Positions 1 to 12,256 are shown, numbered from the stretch's first letter. The stretch: DNA of 64,000 nt from Hippophae tibetana (GCA_037013495.1 CM072806.1:32118001-32182000); one strand, 5' to 3'. Notes: generated by a model not told the origin, from the sequence alone. Numbers and translations: made by a program.

Positions 1-109
1 TGACGAATAATAGTAACAAATCTCTGTGGGAATGATATTTTACTTATCAATTTTATTACTTGTGACTGTGTATATTTGCACGTTTTTATGTTCTCGTAAA
101 GAGACAACA
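1..109 (+). repeat. 3' end of an LTR (family C), cut by the window edge
   Basis: The first 109 bases match the reverse complement of the first about 110 bases of the solo LTR at 47855-49747, including the shared string TTGCACG, the run TTTTATGTTCTC and the terminal GAGACAACA. In that copy the LTR edge is fixed by a target-site duplication, so the edge here is put at 109. The bases that follow do not look like a tRNA primer-binding site, so this is more likely the end of a solo LTR than a 5' LTR; its other end lies outside the window. Confidence 0.7.
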
Positions 110-135
110 ATGTCTTTGGGTGAACTGACTTGAAA

Positions 136-760
136 ATGGACTTGTATCATCATTTTTTTAGTGATGCTGATAAGTCCAAAGTCAAAGAGGCCCACAAAGC
201 GGAGGGTGGCTCTAACCGGGAGCTAAAGGTAGATCGTTTGATTGAGGTAAGTTTGCACATACTTGCCTATTTCTTTCCCCCATTGATTTCACTAATCACT
301 AATATTTTCAACATACGCAGGTCATGTCTTTAGCTAGGGAAAATGAGTTATCTCTTAAGGGTTATAAATGAGAGGTTCAAGCTAGGCACTTATAAATTGC
401 TAAGTATTAAAAGGTCGTAGAGGACAAGGACACTTTTTTTAATGAATATAATATGAAGCTGTTAAAGATAGATAGCAATCTACTCAACAAAGTGGAGAAG
501 CTTAGAAAATTAGACAGTTATTGCTTTGAGTAAGGACAACGGGCTAGTCATTTTGAACAAATTCTAAAGAAGGATGAGGAAAAAGCTATCACAATAGAAG
601 GTTAGATGAGTGCGATGTTAGATCAAATCAACTCGCTTTTCAGACCTAGTGGAAACTTTGAAAATGAAGTGCACCAAGGCATATAGAAACAATATGAGTT
701 TCATGGTAAGAAGCCTCGAGACTCAAGCTAAGAAGTTGGATTTGACATTGACTTATTTTA
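136..760 (+). pseudogene. Decayed coiled-coil ORF with an apparent intron, antisense to the Tat element
   Basis: A Lys/Glu-rich reading frame starts at ATG 136 and runs to 246. It then meets a good plant intron (GTAAGT at 247, CAG at 318-320) and continues in frame from 321 as a charged, helical stretch (MSLARENELSLKGYK) before stop codons appear. Further charged fragments follow to about 760 in shifting frames. It resembles the coiled-coil tails of plant retroelement accessory proteins, but I do not recognise a specific family. It runs antisense to the neighbouring Tat-lineage element and sits beyond that element's pol and tandem repeats, where antisense extra ORFs are known in this lineage. 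Assignment to the Tat element is inference. Confidence 0.4.
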
Positions 761-1410
761 CTTTGATGCGAGCCTTCTAGAGTAGCCGATCTAAAGCACC
801 CCTAGCTAGTACCATGTAACTTTCACCTCATGGAAAATAGGCCTTGATTGAAAGTTGACCTGAAAGTATGGTGGAATAAGCTACTCTTTAGAAAGCACCC
901 TGACACCCTATTTATTTATTTAGGAATGACTTGTACTTCTGGATGTGAAATTTTTGATGTAAAGGAATTTTTGGGAATTTGTATTTTCTCTTGCAATTAA
1001 ATGCTTTTGTGTTTAATTTCTATTTAATGCCTTCTATAGCATTTGTGTTTGATTCTCTTTATATAAAGCTTTATTTTTCCTGAGTGTATGAGGCTGTGTT
1101 TGAAATTAATCAAATCTCTTTGATTTCATTCCACACTACTTGAAGGTAATTTAGTCTTTGTTTGAGGTTGTAAAGGTGTTTAGAGTCAAATGGATTACAA
1201 CCAAGTAAATCTAGACAATTTAATTGAAAGAAAGCTACGTTTTTCTTGTACCCTAGACATCACTTCGTAAGCTACTAGGCAAATTCTCGTTCCCGTTATT
1301 GGTAAGCGACCTATTTTTCCCTCTCTCAGTGAAGAGGTGAAACAAATCCTCCCTGATACCCATGCGGGAAGGAAAGTCAGAAAATCAAAGGCACACGTGT
1401 CACCATTCTT
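761..1410. other. Spacer without recognisable gene
   Basis: Short, stop-interrupted frames only. A stretch near 1180-1350 (ATGGATTACAACC onward) looks like decayed coding DNA but matches nothing I recognise. It leads directly into the tandem repeats. Confidence 0.4.
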
Positions 1411-2055
1411 TCTTGGGACGTATCCCGCAACTCAAGTGGGGGGTCAGTGGAATCCTTCCTTCAATCATGAGGCATAGGACATATGTTGCATCCCAAGTGG
1501 GAGGTCAGTGGACTTCTTCCTCCAAACATGGGAGTCACCACGTAAATGTTTAACGAGATAGGCGACATACAAGGGTGAAAATCCCACCCCTTGCATACGT
1601 TTCCAAAAAAGGGTGATTCACATTGGTGAACACAAGATCCTTTCTTGAGACGTATCATGCACCCTAAGTAGGGGATCAATGGACTCTTTCTTCCATACAT
1701 GGGGGTCACCATATAAATATTTAATGAGATAGGTGACATGCAAGGGTGAAAAATCCAACCCCTTGCATACACTTCCAAAAGAGGAGATTCACATTGGTGA
1801 ACACAAGACCCTTTCTTAGGGCATATCTTTCATCTCAAGAGAGGGTCAATGGACTCCTTCCTGCAATCATGAGGCATAGGATGTATCCCACATCCCAAGT
1901 GGTGGTTCAGTGGACTTCTTGCTCCAAACATGGGGTCATCGCGTAAATTTTTCACAAGATAGGTGACATGCAATGGTGAAAAATACAACCCCTTGCATAT
2001 GCTTCCAAACGGGAGATTCACATATGTGAACGTAAGACCCTTTCTTGGGACGTAT
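1411..2055 (-). repeat. Tandem repeat array, about 170-232 bp units, in the 3' region of the Tat element
   Basis: Units begin at TCTTGGGACGTAT-like sequence at 1411, 1643, 1814 and 2043, giving lengths of 232, 171 and 229 bp. The long units hold two related half-repeats (GGTCAGTGGACT-TCCTTCCTCCA type) followed by a common tail with CACCACGTAAAT, AGATAGG-GACATGCAAG and CCCCTTGCATA. The 171-bp unit has lost one half-repeat. The fourth unit is broken at 2055 by a solo LTR and resumes at 3395. The array lies downstream (minus strand) of the Tat integrase stop at 3570. Tat-lineage elements are known to grow tandem repeats in their 3' untranslated region, which fits this position. Confidence 0.8.
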
Positions 2056-3394
2056 TGATCACCACACATGAAGTGTGTGCAATGAAGATACAAGTATACA
2101 TATCGTAACAAGTAATATAATGATAAGAAAAGATCATTTCTATAGAGATTATTTTATTAAAAACTAATTTTTAAAACTTAAAAAAATAAAAATCAATTTT
2201 TTATGTTTTTATATTTTAATAAATTAAGCAACATTAAAATGACTAAAAGTAAGTAAATAGAAATAATTAATTAAATCAAATTTAGTAACTAAAAAAATAT
2301 ATGAGAAAATATCTAGGAATACTTAATCTCTCAATCTTCTAAACATGCAAATCGCTAAAATTTTCTCAATATAATTCTTTCAAATCTATTTAATTATCTT
2401 TATAGATAAATTGTTAGCCAAACAATTAATAGCATAAAAACCAGATTAAATAATATAATTAAATTAAAATTATAATTGAGATAAAATATTAGATCATCAC
2501 ATGTTGAAAATTGGGTTCTTAAGATCCCTAGATTAATAAATTAACTATACATAATTGTGTTCATAAAACTCATATTTTTCATAAAGAAATGCATAAAAAT
2601 TGATAAAGAAAATAGTAGAAAAATAAATACAATCAATCTCTTGAATTATAGAATTAATCTCCTATTGAATCTCTACAAAAATTGTGTCTTATCTTGAATT
2701 TTTATGTATTTTTCTCTCTTTTTAGCTCCAAAAATTGACCAAAATTATGTTAATAAAGGTCACTTAGGGTTTATGAAGTGATTAGGGGCTTAAATAATAT
2801 TCAGGTGTGATATGGACTGTCAAATCAGCTTCAGATCACGAGCTACGATCAAAATAAGCAAAACTAACATTGAAAACCAATCAAAGCACGACACGTGACA
2901 TCAGGAATTCATTAGGCCAATCAGGGAGCAACGCATGACATGAAGACCGGTCAGAGTCAATGCTCATTGAGTCAAAAACACGTGGCGCAATGTGATTCGT
3001 GAAAATGGATGACGTGGTGCACGAGTGAACGCGTGGAGCAATGGTGTATAGATATATGGCAACTCGGTTTAGCCAAGCCCAAACTCGAATTGAACGTTGT
3101 GCTGACACGTGGCTCATATTCCGTCTTCCTCACATTTGGCCTGACGTGATTTGTTATCTATGCTTGCATGGCTTACTGATTCAGATCTCTTGCTTGCGTG
3201 GCAGGACACGTGGTAACTCCTGATTGGTCCTACATTAAAAATTTAGAAAAAATCTAAAAAAAATCCAAAAATTATATTTTCACTAAATAGTTTATATTTT
3301 GATATTTTTGGCCGTAAAATACTACTTATTAAATAAAAGAAGTAAATATTAAGTAACAAAGTGTGTTAATGAATCTACTTTCATAAAGTCATCA
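2056..3394 (-). mobile_element. Solo LTR (family B), minus orientation
   Basis: This 1339-bp segment starts TGATCA and ends GTCATCA, giving TG...CA termini. It is flanked by CGTAT (2051-2055) and CATAT (3395-3399), a 5-bp target duplication with one G/A difference. Removing it rejoins the interrupted unit of the tandem array. The reverse complement matches the LTR at 60156-61706 along most of its length: both start TGATGACTTTATGAAAG and share the terminal ATGGGAACGAT / TTACTTGTTAC region in decayed form. It contains no internal coding region, so it is a solo LTR left by recombination between two LTRs. Confidence 0.85.
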
Positions 3395-3500
3395 CATATC
3401 TCACATCTCAAGTGAGGGGATCAGTGGACTCCTTCCTCCAATCATGGGACATATGACGTATCCTACATCCCTAATGAAGGGGTCATCACATTAAATTTTC
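3395..3500 (-). repeat. Remainder of the tandem array after the solo LTR
   Basis: CATCTCAAGTGAGGGGATC, the run GGACTCCTTCCTCCAATCA and CATCCCTAATGAAGGGGTCA are two half-repeats of the array at 1411-2055, in the same orientation and in phase with the unit broken at 2055. Confidence 0.75.
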
Positions 3501-3569
3501 CCGTTACAATATAATACACAGGAGTCGGCTCAAAACACAATTGTTTTTCAATATATTGATCATAAAGTT

Positions 3570-4685
3570 TCATACATAATATTTCTTGAGATATCTTCCA
3601 TTCCAACTTAACTTCACCTTTACGTCATCATGTTCTATCATATAAGACCCTTCCAGAGTAATATCGTATATTCGATATGGGCCTTCCCATACTGCAGAAA
3701 ATTTTCCATAGGTAGTTTCAAATTTGTTTCCCAATGATTTTTGCAAGACCCACTCCCCTACACTAAAGTTCTTATGTTTAATGGATCTATTGTATGACTT
3801 TTGGATTATTCTCTTTTGTGATTTGATGTGTATCAAGGCTTTTTCCCTTTTTTCATCTTCCAATAAGATATCCTCTCGTATAAGGTAATAATTATCCTCT
3901 TGCGTAATCTTTGACCTAAGAGTAGGTCCGTGTATCTTCGATGGGATAACTGCTTCAATGCTTTAGACGAAGGAAAAAGAACTTTCCCTCATTGATACTC
4001 TAGGGGTTGTTCTTGGAATCTAAAGAACGTCGGACATTTCATCTACCTATTTACCATTTCCTCATTCCAAACGTTTCCGCAATATATTGATAAGTGTTTT
4101 GTTCGACGAATCTACTTGACCATTTTCTTGTGGACTATAAGGGATGGAATAGGACAACTTGATACCCATTTCATCACAGAAAGATATTACCTGTTGAAAT
4201 GTGAATTACCGGCTATTATCTGTGACCAACTCTTGAAGTAAACCATACCTAAATATGATACTTTGCCAAATAAATTTCTGTATGTCCACCTCTTGAATTC
4301 TTGCCATAGTTCAGTCTCTATCCACTTGGAAAAATAATCAATTGCCAGAATTATAATTTTTCTTTGGCCTGAGGTAAGAGGTAAGGGTAAGATAATATCA
4401 AGTCCTCATTATTGAAACGACCATGGATTGACAATGGACTTCAGTTCACTGGCCGACTAGTATGAGACGTTAGCATGCCTTTGGCATTTGTCACATCTCT
4501 TAACGTAATCGATATAATCTTTGAGAATGGTGGGCCAATAGTAACCTTATTAAATGATCCATTGAAAAAGGGTTCTTCCTCCAGAGTGAGCTCCGTATCG
4601 TTCTTCATGTAACTCGATCAAAATAATATAAACTTCTAAGATGGGTAAGCATTTCAGCCATGGTTGATCGATGCAAAATTGCAAA
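3570..4685 (-). pseudogene. Tat integrase, central and C-terminal part, broken
   Basis: On the minus strand the frames give HEERYGAHSGG, then a YYWP motif and a Cys-x2-Cys zinc-binding pair (KRCDKCQRHANV), all typical of the integrase N-terminal HHCC region. The core follows in several frames. The last 97 codons (3570-3863) are intact and hold the C-terminal module with FSAVWEGPYRIYDI and the ending WNGRYLKKYYV, the usual end of Tat/gypsy pol proteins. Stops and frameshifts between 3870 and 4660 make it non-functional. At 4685 it stops at the Athila LTR and its start is found at 13794 onward. Confidence 0.75.
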
Positions 4686-5431
4686 TGCATAGTATCATAA
4701 TTTTATAATAAAGTGATAAATAGAGCATCGTCCTCAGGGATTGATAACTTACTTTTGACAAATACAAAAATGATGTTAATCTTAATTTTATCTAGAAAAT
4801 TCACTTAGGTTTTGTAATTGAAATTTAAAATAAAATTAATTTAATGGAATATGTGCAAAAGAAAATAAATATATTATTCAAAGATCAAATTAATTAGAAG
4901 AAAACTTATAAAAAATCGATTTCATCTAATCCCTCCTTATGTTTTACTCATCTAGTTAATTGAATTTCATTCTCTCTTTTGTTAGCAATCTTCCAAAAAT
5001 ATCTAAAAACCTCTTTCGATAGTCAATTGGAAATAATCTTGTTCATTAATTTACACAAGAATATGCAATTTAATAAAGAAAGAAATCATTAAGACCAATG
5101 ATTTTTAAAACCATACAGGTTTATACAAGTCTTTTTATCTCTATATTTACCTATGTCGAAATATTTCAGATCTATTCTATAATTCTCTCTTTCCATAGTA
5201 AATAACAAGATTAAAATCATTTAATTAATGATCAATTAATTAAAAGCATTAAATTCAGAATAAATCAGATAAACATAAAGAGAAATAATTCAAATTAACA
5301 AAAAATCAAGCATAGTTTGAAATAAAATTTAATTAATAATAATTAAGTCTAAAATTAATAAAAATAAATAAAATTAGACTAAAGTTTGAAGTTGAGAAGT
5401 GATAAATTATACCAAATTATGTAAGTCATCA
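4686..5431 (-). repeat. Athila 3' LTR, internally deleted
   Basis: 746 bp, TGCATAGTATCAT at the low end and AAGTCATCA at the high end. It matches the 5' LTR at 12485-13793 over its first about 650 bp and its last about 60 bp, but lacks about 560 bp in between that in the other copy contain the TATA-like run. In the first 77 bases about one position in nine differs between the two LTRs by eye, most of them transitions, so the element is old. Confidence 0.85.
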
Positions 5432-6955
5432 AACACCCCTAAATTTAGAACTTTGATTGTCCTCAAACAAAAAGAAAATAAAAGAAAAAACAATTGTAGG
5501 TAGTGTCAACAAGACCCCATAGATAACTATCATCACTCACCCAACCATGATTTGAATTTAGATTTTATCAATAATAATATACTCTTTTTACATTGAAGAT
5601 AGCAAGAAAATCAATCAAAATTCAACAATTTGTCAAGTAAGAGTTAAACATTTACTTCAACCTAAAGATAGGTCCTTAAGTGTGTGTGAAATAGTCAATT
5701 TAACTCCAAATCACCAGCAAATTCAAATAAAACTAGAACAACTAAAATAAGAAGAATTTTCTCAAAACTTAACTACATAAGTCCAATTTTTAGAAATTCT
5801 CTCCACTAATGTAATCAAATACCAAAATCAGATATCAAAATGTCTTCAATCAAGGTTGTAATGACATGCATAGGTTGAGGGCTAAGAAAGAAATGGATAT
5901 GCAAAATCAAGAAAACTAGGAAAATACTTGGTAGAAAGAAACAATAAAAAAAGTATCCATAAAATTCACATTAAAACTCTTCCTCGACAATATGCTCATA
6001 TTGATGACAAAATTACTGCCATACTCAATAAGTAGAGTACTTTTTTTTTTCTTTCTTTACTTTTTTTCACCTTGATACTCAATAAGTAGGGTGTTTTTTT
6101 ACTCTTCTTCTTCTTCTTCTTCTTTTTTATCAAATAGAGCAAACATAATGTGAATTATTTAATTTGAACTAAATTTATCTTTAAATGAAAATTTCCAACA
6201 AAGTATTTTCTCAAAATTTAAGGTAAGTTCATGGTTTTTTAGGCTAAGAATGAGAATGATTTATGTAGTTAAAAGAACAAATAAGGCTTACGTAAAATAA
6301 GGCTCAGTGGGGTTGACTATGGGAATACGCCATGTAATGATGGTGTGATAATTAAGATGGTTTGGAAAGCTTTTTGGTTGTGAAAAAAAATTGCTTATAT
6401 AATTTCTCTAATATTTGGTATTAATTAGGATTTCACCTCAAGGATCCATCAACAAATTATAGAGCAAAGCAAGATTGAACTTTCCAAACCCAGTTAATTC
6501 AACTCCTTCTCTTCATAGGAAAAATGGAGTAGAGAAAAATTTACTATATTCTCAATTATTTTCAAGGACAAAGATTTAAATCAAAGTACCCATAAAACTT
6601 TGATTAACAAAATAGTAAATTTTAATTTTTTTTATCAAAACCATCCTTAATCACAAATTTCAAAGTCATAGCGAATTCAACCATACTCAAATACATGCTT
6701 GATAAGAGAATTCAATAACTCAAGACTATAGGAGTTGACACCCCAAAACTTAAACTAAACAATATCCTCATTGTAAATTTAAAAGTGAGACATATTGAAA
6801 AAATGAAAGGAACTTCCATGGTTTTATGGTGGATTCACATTAGTTAGTAATTTTTAGCTCTTTATTCCTACAAAATAAATCAAAATTCAAATTCAAATTA
6901 TTCAAATAGATAATAATAAAATAAAAGAACAAAAAAAGGTTTTATGGGCTGCCTC
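5432..6955 (-). other. Athila 3' noncoding region with polypurine tract
   Basis: No ORF is supported on either strand. On the minus strand AAATTTAGGGGTGTT (complement of 5432-5446) directly precedes the 3' LTR and is the polypurine tract for plus-strand priming. A CTT microsatellite lies near 6105-6125. A G-rich box (complement of CTGCCTCCCATAAG near 6950) marks the end of the pol region, as in other Athila elements. Confidence 0.65.
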
Positions 6956-8340
6956 CCATAAGCTCTTATTTTATAGTTTATAGCCAGACTTTACAATCTT
7001 CATCAATTAGGATTTCAAAGAGAAATAAATGCACAATTCCTCTCCATTTGTTCTCCATAATAGTGCTTTAATCTTTGACCGTTAACTCTGAATATATTCT
7101 ATGTCTTGTCCTTTAAGTCTATTTCTCTAAAAGTGGAAACTTTGTCAATTCTATAAGAACATGTCCATTTGCCCGAAAAGAGTTTTAGTCGTGAATTGAA
7201 AAGCAAAACCTATTATCCTGGAGAAAAATCACACCTAAGAATCTGTTTGTTATGCCACTTCTTTGTCTAATCTTTGTAGATATTTGCATTTTCATAAGCA
7301 TCGTTCTGAAACTCATCTATCTCATTCAATTGAAGAAGTCGTTTTCCCCTGTTACCTTCAAATCAAAATTAAACTTCTTTATAGCCCAATAAGCTTTATG
7401 CTCCAACTCAACAGGGAGATGACATGTTTTTCCAAACACTAATCGATAAGGAGACATCTCGATAAGTGTTTTAAAAGTTGTACGGTATGCCCACAAAGCA
7501 TCATCAAGCTTCTTTGCCCAATCCTTTCTATTGGTGTTGACCGTCTTCTCAAGGATATTCTTGATTTCTCGATTTGAAATCTTAGCTTAAACATTAGTTT
7601 GAGGATGATAGGCAAGTGCTATCTTGTGTTTTACACCATATTTAGAGATAAGGTTATCAAACAACTTATTGCAAAAATGGGTCCCTTCATCACTAATAAT
7701 AGCTCGTGGAGTTCCGAATCTTGTGAATATGTTCTTATGTAGAAATTTGAGCACTACTTTTGCATCATTTGTTGTTGTAGCAATTACCTCCACCCACTTT
7801 CACACATAATCAACTACTAACAAGATATAAACAAATCCAAAAGATGGAGGAAAAGGACCAATAAAATCAATTCCCTAAACATCAAATAATTCAAGCTCTA
7901 AGATATTTTTCAATGGTAGCTCCTGATGCCTTAAACAATTTCCCATACGTTGGAACCAATCACAAGTCTTCACCAAAGTATAACAATCATGAAAAATAGA
8001 GGGTCAAAAGAAACCATTTTAAAGTACCTTAGTTTTTGTTCGTGTTACTCTAAAATGTCCTTTATATGACAAGGAATGGAAATGGTGGATAATGGCTTGC
8101 ATCTCCTCTTCAGGCACACATCTTCGGATGATTTGATCTGGGCATCTTTTGAAAAGCAAAGATTCATCCCAAAAATAGTATTTCACATCATGCAAAAACT
8201 TCTTACGTTGGTGGTAAGTAAGATCTGGTGGCAATACCCTACAAGTTAAGTAGTTTATAGTATCAGCATACCAAGAAAGCTTGATCTCGCATACAAATAA
8301 CTACTCATGAGAGAATGCTTCTTGAATCTCAAAATATAGT
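6956..8340 (-). pseudogene. Athila integrase, broken
   Basis: The N-terminal zinc-binding part is at 8019-8234 (CVPEEEMQAIIHHFHSL, with its second His/Cys pair decayed). The catalytic core at 7587-7793 shows GTPRAIISDEGTHF with the second catalytic Asp, and AYHPQTN just before the expected Glu, where the frame breaks. Below 7587 the typical [18 protein letters not shown], the run [19 protein letters not shown], and [15 protein letters not shown] follow in shifted frames, then the decayed C-terminal module. The enzyme would insert the cDNA into the genome; this copy cannot be translated whole. Confidence 0.8.
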
Positions 8341-8351
8341 TTCACTTCCTC

Positions 8352-9984
8352 TTACTCCAACAAAGAGTGATGGTCAACAACTAAATTTTCACTTCCTTTC
8401 TTATCTTGAACTTCCAAATCAAATTCTTGAAAAAGAAGAATCCAACGAATCAATCTAGGCTTAACATCATTCTTGCTAAACAAATAACGAAGTGTTGCAT
8501 GATCAGTGAACACTATCACCTTTGTACCAATGAGATAAGACCAAAATTTGTCGCAAGCAAACACCATAGTGAGCCTATCCTTCTCAGTTGTTGTATAATT
8601 CAATTGGGCTTTAGTCATTATCCGACTTGCATAGTATATGGTCCTAAATAGTTTGTCTTGTTTTTTTTCCTAACACTGCTCCAATTGCAAAGTCACTTAC
8701 ATCACACATGATTTCAAAAGGTTGATTCCAATCAGGTACAGTCATTACTGGTGCTGAAATCAGTTTCTCCTTGATTGCATTACAGGCTTGCAAACAAACA
8801 TCATCAAAGTCAAATGTAGAATATTTTTCAAGAAGATTACATAAAGGTTTAGAAAGTTTAGAAAAATCCTTTTTAAATCTTCTATAAAATCGTGCATGTT
8901 CTAAAAAATTTATGATTCCCTTCACATTTTTTGGAGGTGGTAGTTTTTCTATGGTTACAATTTTAGCTCGATCAACCTCAATTTCTTTAGATGACACTCT
9001 ATGTCTAAGCACAATCTCTTCTTGAACCATGAAATTACACTTCTCCCAGTTTAGGGAAAGGTTTTTATCTTCACATCTTTTCAAAACAAGAGCTAAATTA
9101 TGCAAACAATGATCAAAAGATGTACCAAAAATCGAAAAAGTCGTCCATGAAAATTTCCATTATATCTTTCACCATATCAGAAAAAATAGTTATCATGCAA
9201 TGTTGAAATGTTGTTGGGGCATTGCACAATCCGAAAAGCATCCTTCTTAAAACAAATGTTCCATAAGGGCATGTGAATGTAGTTTTCTCCTGATCTTCGG
9301 GGGCTATGATAATTTGATTATACCCCAAATAACCATCTAAGAAGTAATAATAGGGATATCTAGCCAATCGATCTAACATTTGATCAATGAATGGAAGTGA
9401 AAAATTATCTTTCCTTGTTGCTTTATTCAACTTGTGGTAATCTATACATACATGTCAACCTGTGACTGTTCTTGTAGGAATAAGCTCATTGTTGTCATTT
9501 TTCACTACCATCATTCCATTCTTTTTTGGTACAACATGCACAGGACTTACCCATGATCTGTCTGAAATAACATAAATAATTCCAGCATTGAAGAGCTTCA
9601 AAATTTCAACTCTCACAACTTCCTTCATTATTGGATTTAATCTTCTTTGGGACTCAATTGATGGTTTGTAAGGTTCCTCCATTAGAATATTGTGCATGCA
9701 AATGGATGGAATTATACCTTTTATGTCAGAGATAGTCCATCCCAGAATGTTCTATGCTCCCTTAACACATGTAGTAACTTTTCCTCTTCTTCGGGTGTGA
9801 GTCATTCTACAACAATCACTCGAAAGGTGTAATTGTCACCCAAGAACACATAGCGAAGATGCTCAAGCAATTGCTTCAACTTTGGAGTTGTAATTTACTG
9901 CACTTTTTCTATAGAGATTACAGAATTTGTCTTTGTTACCATTGGTTCTAGCCTCTCTACTTCTATGCTACATAATGTAACCTG
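8352..9984 (-). pseudogene. Athila reverse transcriptase and RNase H, broken
   Basis: RT fingers are at 9455-9697 (WVSPVHVVPKKNGMMVVKND, NELIPTRTVTG). The palm is at 9113-9430 with LDGYLGYNQIIIAPEDQEKT, CPYGTFVLRRMLFGLCNAP and the catalytic FMDDF. The connection domain is at 8644-9105 ([30 protein letters not shown] end). RNase H is at 8352-8618 ([32 protein letters not shown]). Frame changes near 9440, 9110 and 8640 and a stop in the linker break the protein. The region from 9700 to 9984 is the RT N-terminal linker in decayed frames. Confidence 0.85.
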
Positions 9985-10530
9985 CTACAATGCTTCCAAG
10001 GCAAATACATAGTAGAGAAATTCTTCACTAATAAAAGGTAAATCAGGTTCACAAACAATAGAGTTGTTGAAATCATAAGCATGAGATGAAGTGGTGATAC
10101 ATCGTTCTAGGTGATCAGTCGACATATCTTCTTGAAAGGCTTTTACTACACATTGCTCAATGACATCTACCCGAAAGCAAGTGCTTAGATCTTCTAGAAA
10201 TCTCATAGTTTCGTAGATGTTGAATGTAACCTCTTCCTTGTTCACTCTCATTGTTAACTCACCCTTTTGAACATCCATTAAAGCCATTCCCGTAGCCAAG
10301 AATGGTCGGCCAAAAATTAGTGGGACATCTTGGTCTTCATCCATGTTTAACACCACAAAATCAACAGGAAAAATAAATTTATCCACCTTTACCAATACAT
10401 CTTTTATGATTCCACATGGATACTTGATAGATTGATCTACTAATTGCAAATAAATTGTTGGTTGTTTCATCTCTCCAAGTCCTAATTTCATATAAACAAA
10501 AAGTGGCATAAGATTAATGCTAGCACCAAG
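9985..10530 (-). pseudogene. Athila protease, broken start
   Basis: 174 codons are open (9985-10509), with LGLGEMKQPTIYLQLVDQS, YPCGIIKDVLVKVDKFIFP, DFVVLNMDEDQDVPLIFGR and the conserved GRPFLATG. The active-site strand DLGASINLMPL is encoded just upstream in this frame (about 10500-10530), but the upstream gag frame ends in a different phase at 10532, so a frameshift separates gag and protease. The Asp-Leu-Gly-Ala-Ser active site is the form seen in Athila proteases. It would cleave the gag-pol polyprotein. Confidence 0.8.
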
Positions 10531-10531
10531 A

Positions 10532-12256
10532 TCACATAAAAATTTCTAAAAAAAATGAATATTCAATAGTGCAAGGCAAAGTGAAACTCCCTAGATCTTT
10601 TAATTTTTGAGGTAATTTCTTTTGAAGAATGGCACTACATTCTTCAGAAAGCTTCACTATTTCGAAATCTTCCAACATTCTCTTCTTGGAAATGATGTCC
10701 TTTAGAAATTTGGCATAATTTGACATATGTTCCAAGGCATCTATAAAAGGAATATTTATGTGAATTTTCTTAAAGATATCCAAAAACTTAGAAAATTGCT
10801 TATCTATTTTTTGTTGAAAACGTTGAGGATAAGGAAGTGGAGTAGAGAGAATATGAGGATTGTCAGGAAATGAAATTGATAGAGGCATGTCAGTTCTCTT
10901 AGTGTATCATTAACAATCTAATCTTCTTCTACTTTATGATTGCTTAGGCCATTGTTTGGAGCTATCAGGGTGGACTCAATTTTCTTTGATGGTGACCTCT
11001 CAATTTCTCTTCCACTCCTAAGTGTAATGGCCTTGCATTGTTCCTTTGGATTCACTTATTTATTGCTAGGAAAAGTTCCTCTTTGTTGAGCATTAATGGT
11101 TATGGCTAGTTGCCCAATTTGCACTTTAAGATTTTTCATAGTGGCTCCCATATTGTTACAATGAGTCTCAACATTATCCAACCATGAATCATTCTTTTTA
11201 AACCTTGCTTTGGTTTCCTCAATAAAGGAAACCATGGTATCCTCAAGTGACATCTTCTTCTTGCTTGGTTGACTATTAAACCCTGGAGAAGGTTGCATCA
11301 CATTCTTTGTGTTTCCATAAGACAAATTTTCATGATTTCGAAGCTCTAGATGGTAGAAATTTGACATAGGATCACCACGATAATTGTAGTTCCGATTGTT
11401 GATGTATTGAACCTACTCTTGACTTGATTCATTCATCGGAACTGTCATACTTAAAGTTGTAACATATTCTACACTTTGTGGTATTCTTTGAGTTGTCAAG
11501 GCAGAAATCTGATGAGATAGAGAAGCTACTTGAGCTGACAGGGCAGCAAATAGCTCTAATTCATGAATCCCGACAACTTTCTTATCCATAGATCTTTCAG
11601 TTGGCCATTGATAGTTGTTTGAGGCCATTTCTTTCAAAAAAAAGTAGTACCTTAATGTGCTTTTGACATCAAAGTTCCACTAGAAGCAACATCAACTATG
11701 TTCTAGTTTGTCCATTTAACCCATTATAGAACATCTAGATTTGCAACCAATCTGGCAATCCATGTTGAGAGCAACGTCGAATCATATCTTTATACCTTTC
11801 ACATGCTTCATAGAGTGTCTCAAAATCATTTTGTCTGAATTGACCAATCTCACTCCTAAGTTGGACTATTTTTGCAAGTGGAAAGAATTTAGCAAGAAAC
11901 TTTTCTACCATGTCCTGCCAACTAGTGATGCTTCCTGGTTGTAAAGATTGTAGCCAACCTCTAGCCTTGTCTCTAAATGAAAAAGGAAACAATCTTAGTC
12001 TAATGGTGTCTTCAGTAACACCATTCATCTTTTCAGTGTCACAAATCTCCAAGAACATCGTCAAATGAATATTGGGGTCATCAAGTGGCGATCTGCTAAA
12101 TTGAGCTTGTTGCACCATGATGATCAACGCTGATTTGAGCTCAAAATTATTAGCATTAATGGTTTGGTGTCTTACACTTGAGTAGTTTTCATTCTCAATT
12201 GGCCTTACATAATCCATTAAGGTGTGTGGCTGTGCATTCTATTCTTCTTCAGTCAT
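10532..12256 (-). pseudogene. Athila gag, broken
   Basis: The natural start appears to be the ATG at complement 12256 (MTEEE), stopped at codon 6 by TAG; the next in-frame Met starts the open piece 11735-12217. That piece has the gag core: FLEICDTEKMNGVTEDTIRL, RLFPFSFRDKARGWLQSL, FLAKFFPLAKIVQLRSEIG, YEACERYKDMIRRCSQHGL and PDWLQI. Further pieces at 11413-11637, 11056-11367 (KNLKVQIGQLAITINAQ) and 10532-10888 complete the polyprotein up to protease. Gag would form the virus-like particle. At least four frame interruptions are visible. Confidence 0.85.

Noticed and set aside
1..109. 5' LTR of an element whose internal region is 110-1400
   Set aside because: No primer-binding site follows position 109, and the ORF there is better explained as part of the neighbouring antisense element.
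1411..3500. CRISPR-like array
   Set aside because: Units are 170-232 bp and contiguous without unique spacers, in plant DNA with a solo LTR in the middle.
5432..6955. Athila env-like gene between integrase and 3' LTR
   Set aside because: No frame longer than a few tens of codons and no transmembrane pattern; treated as noncoding.
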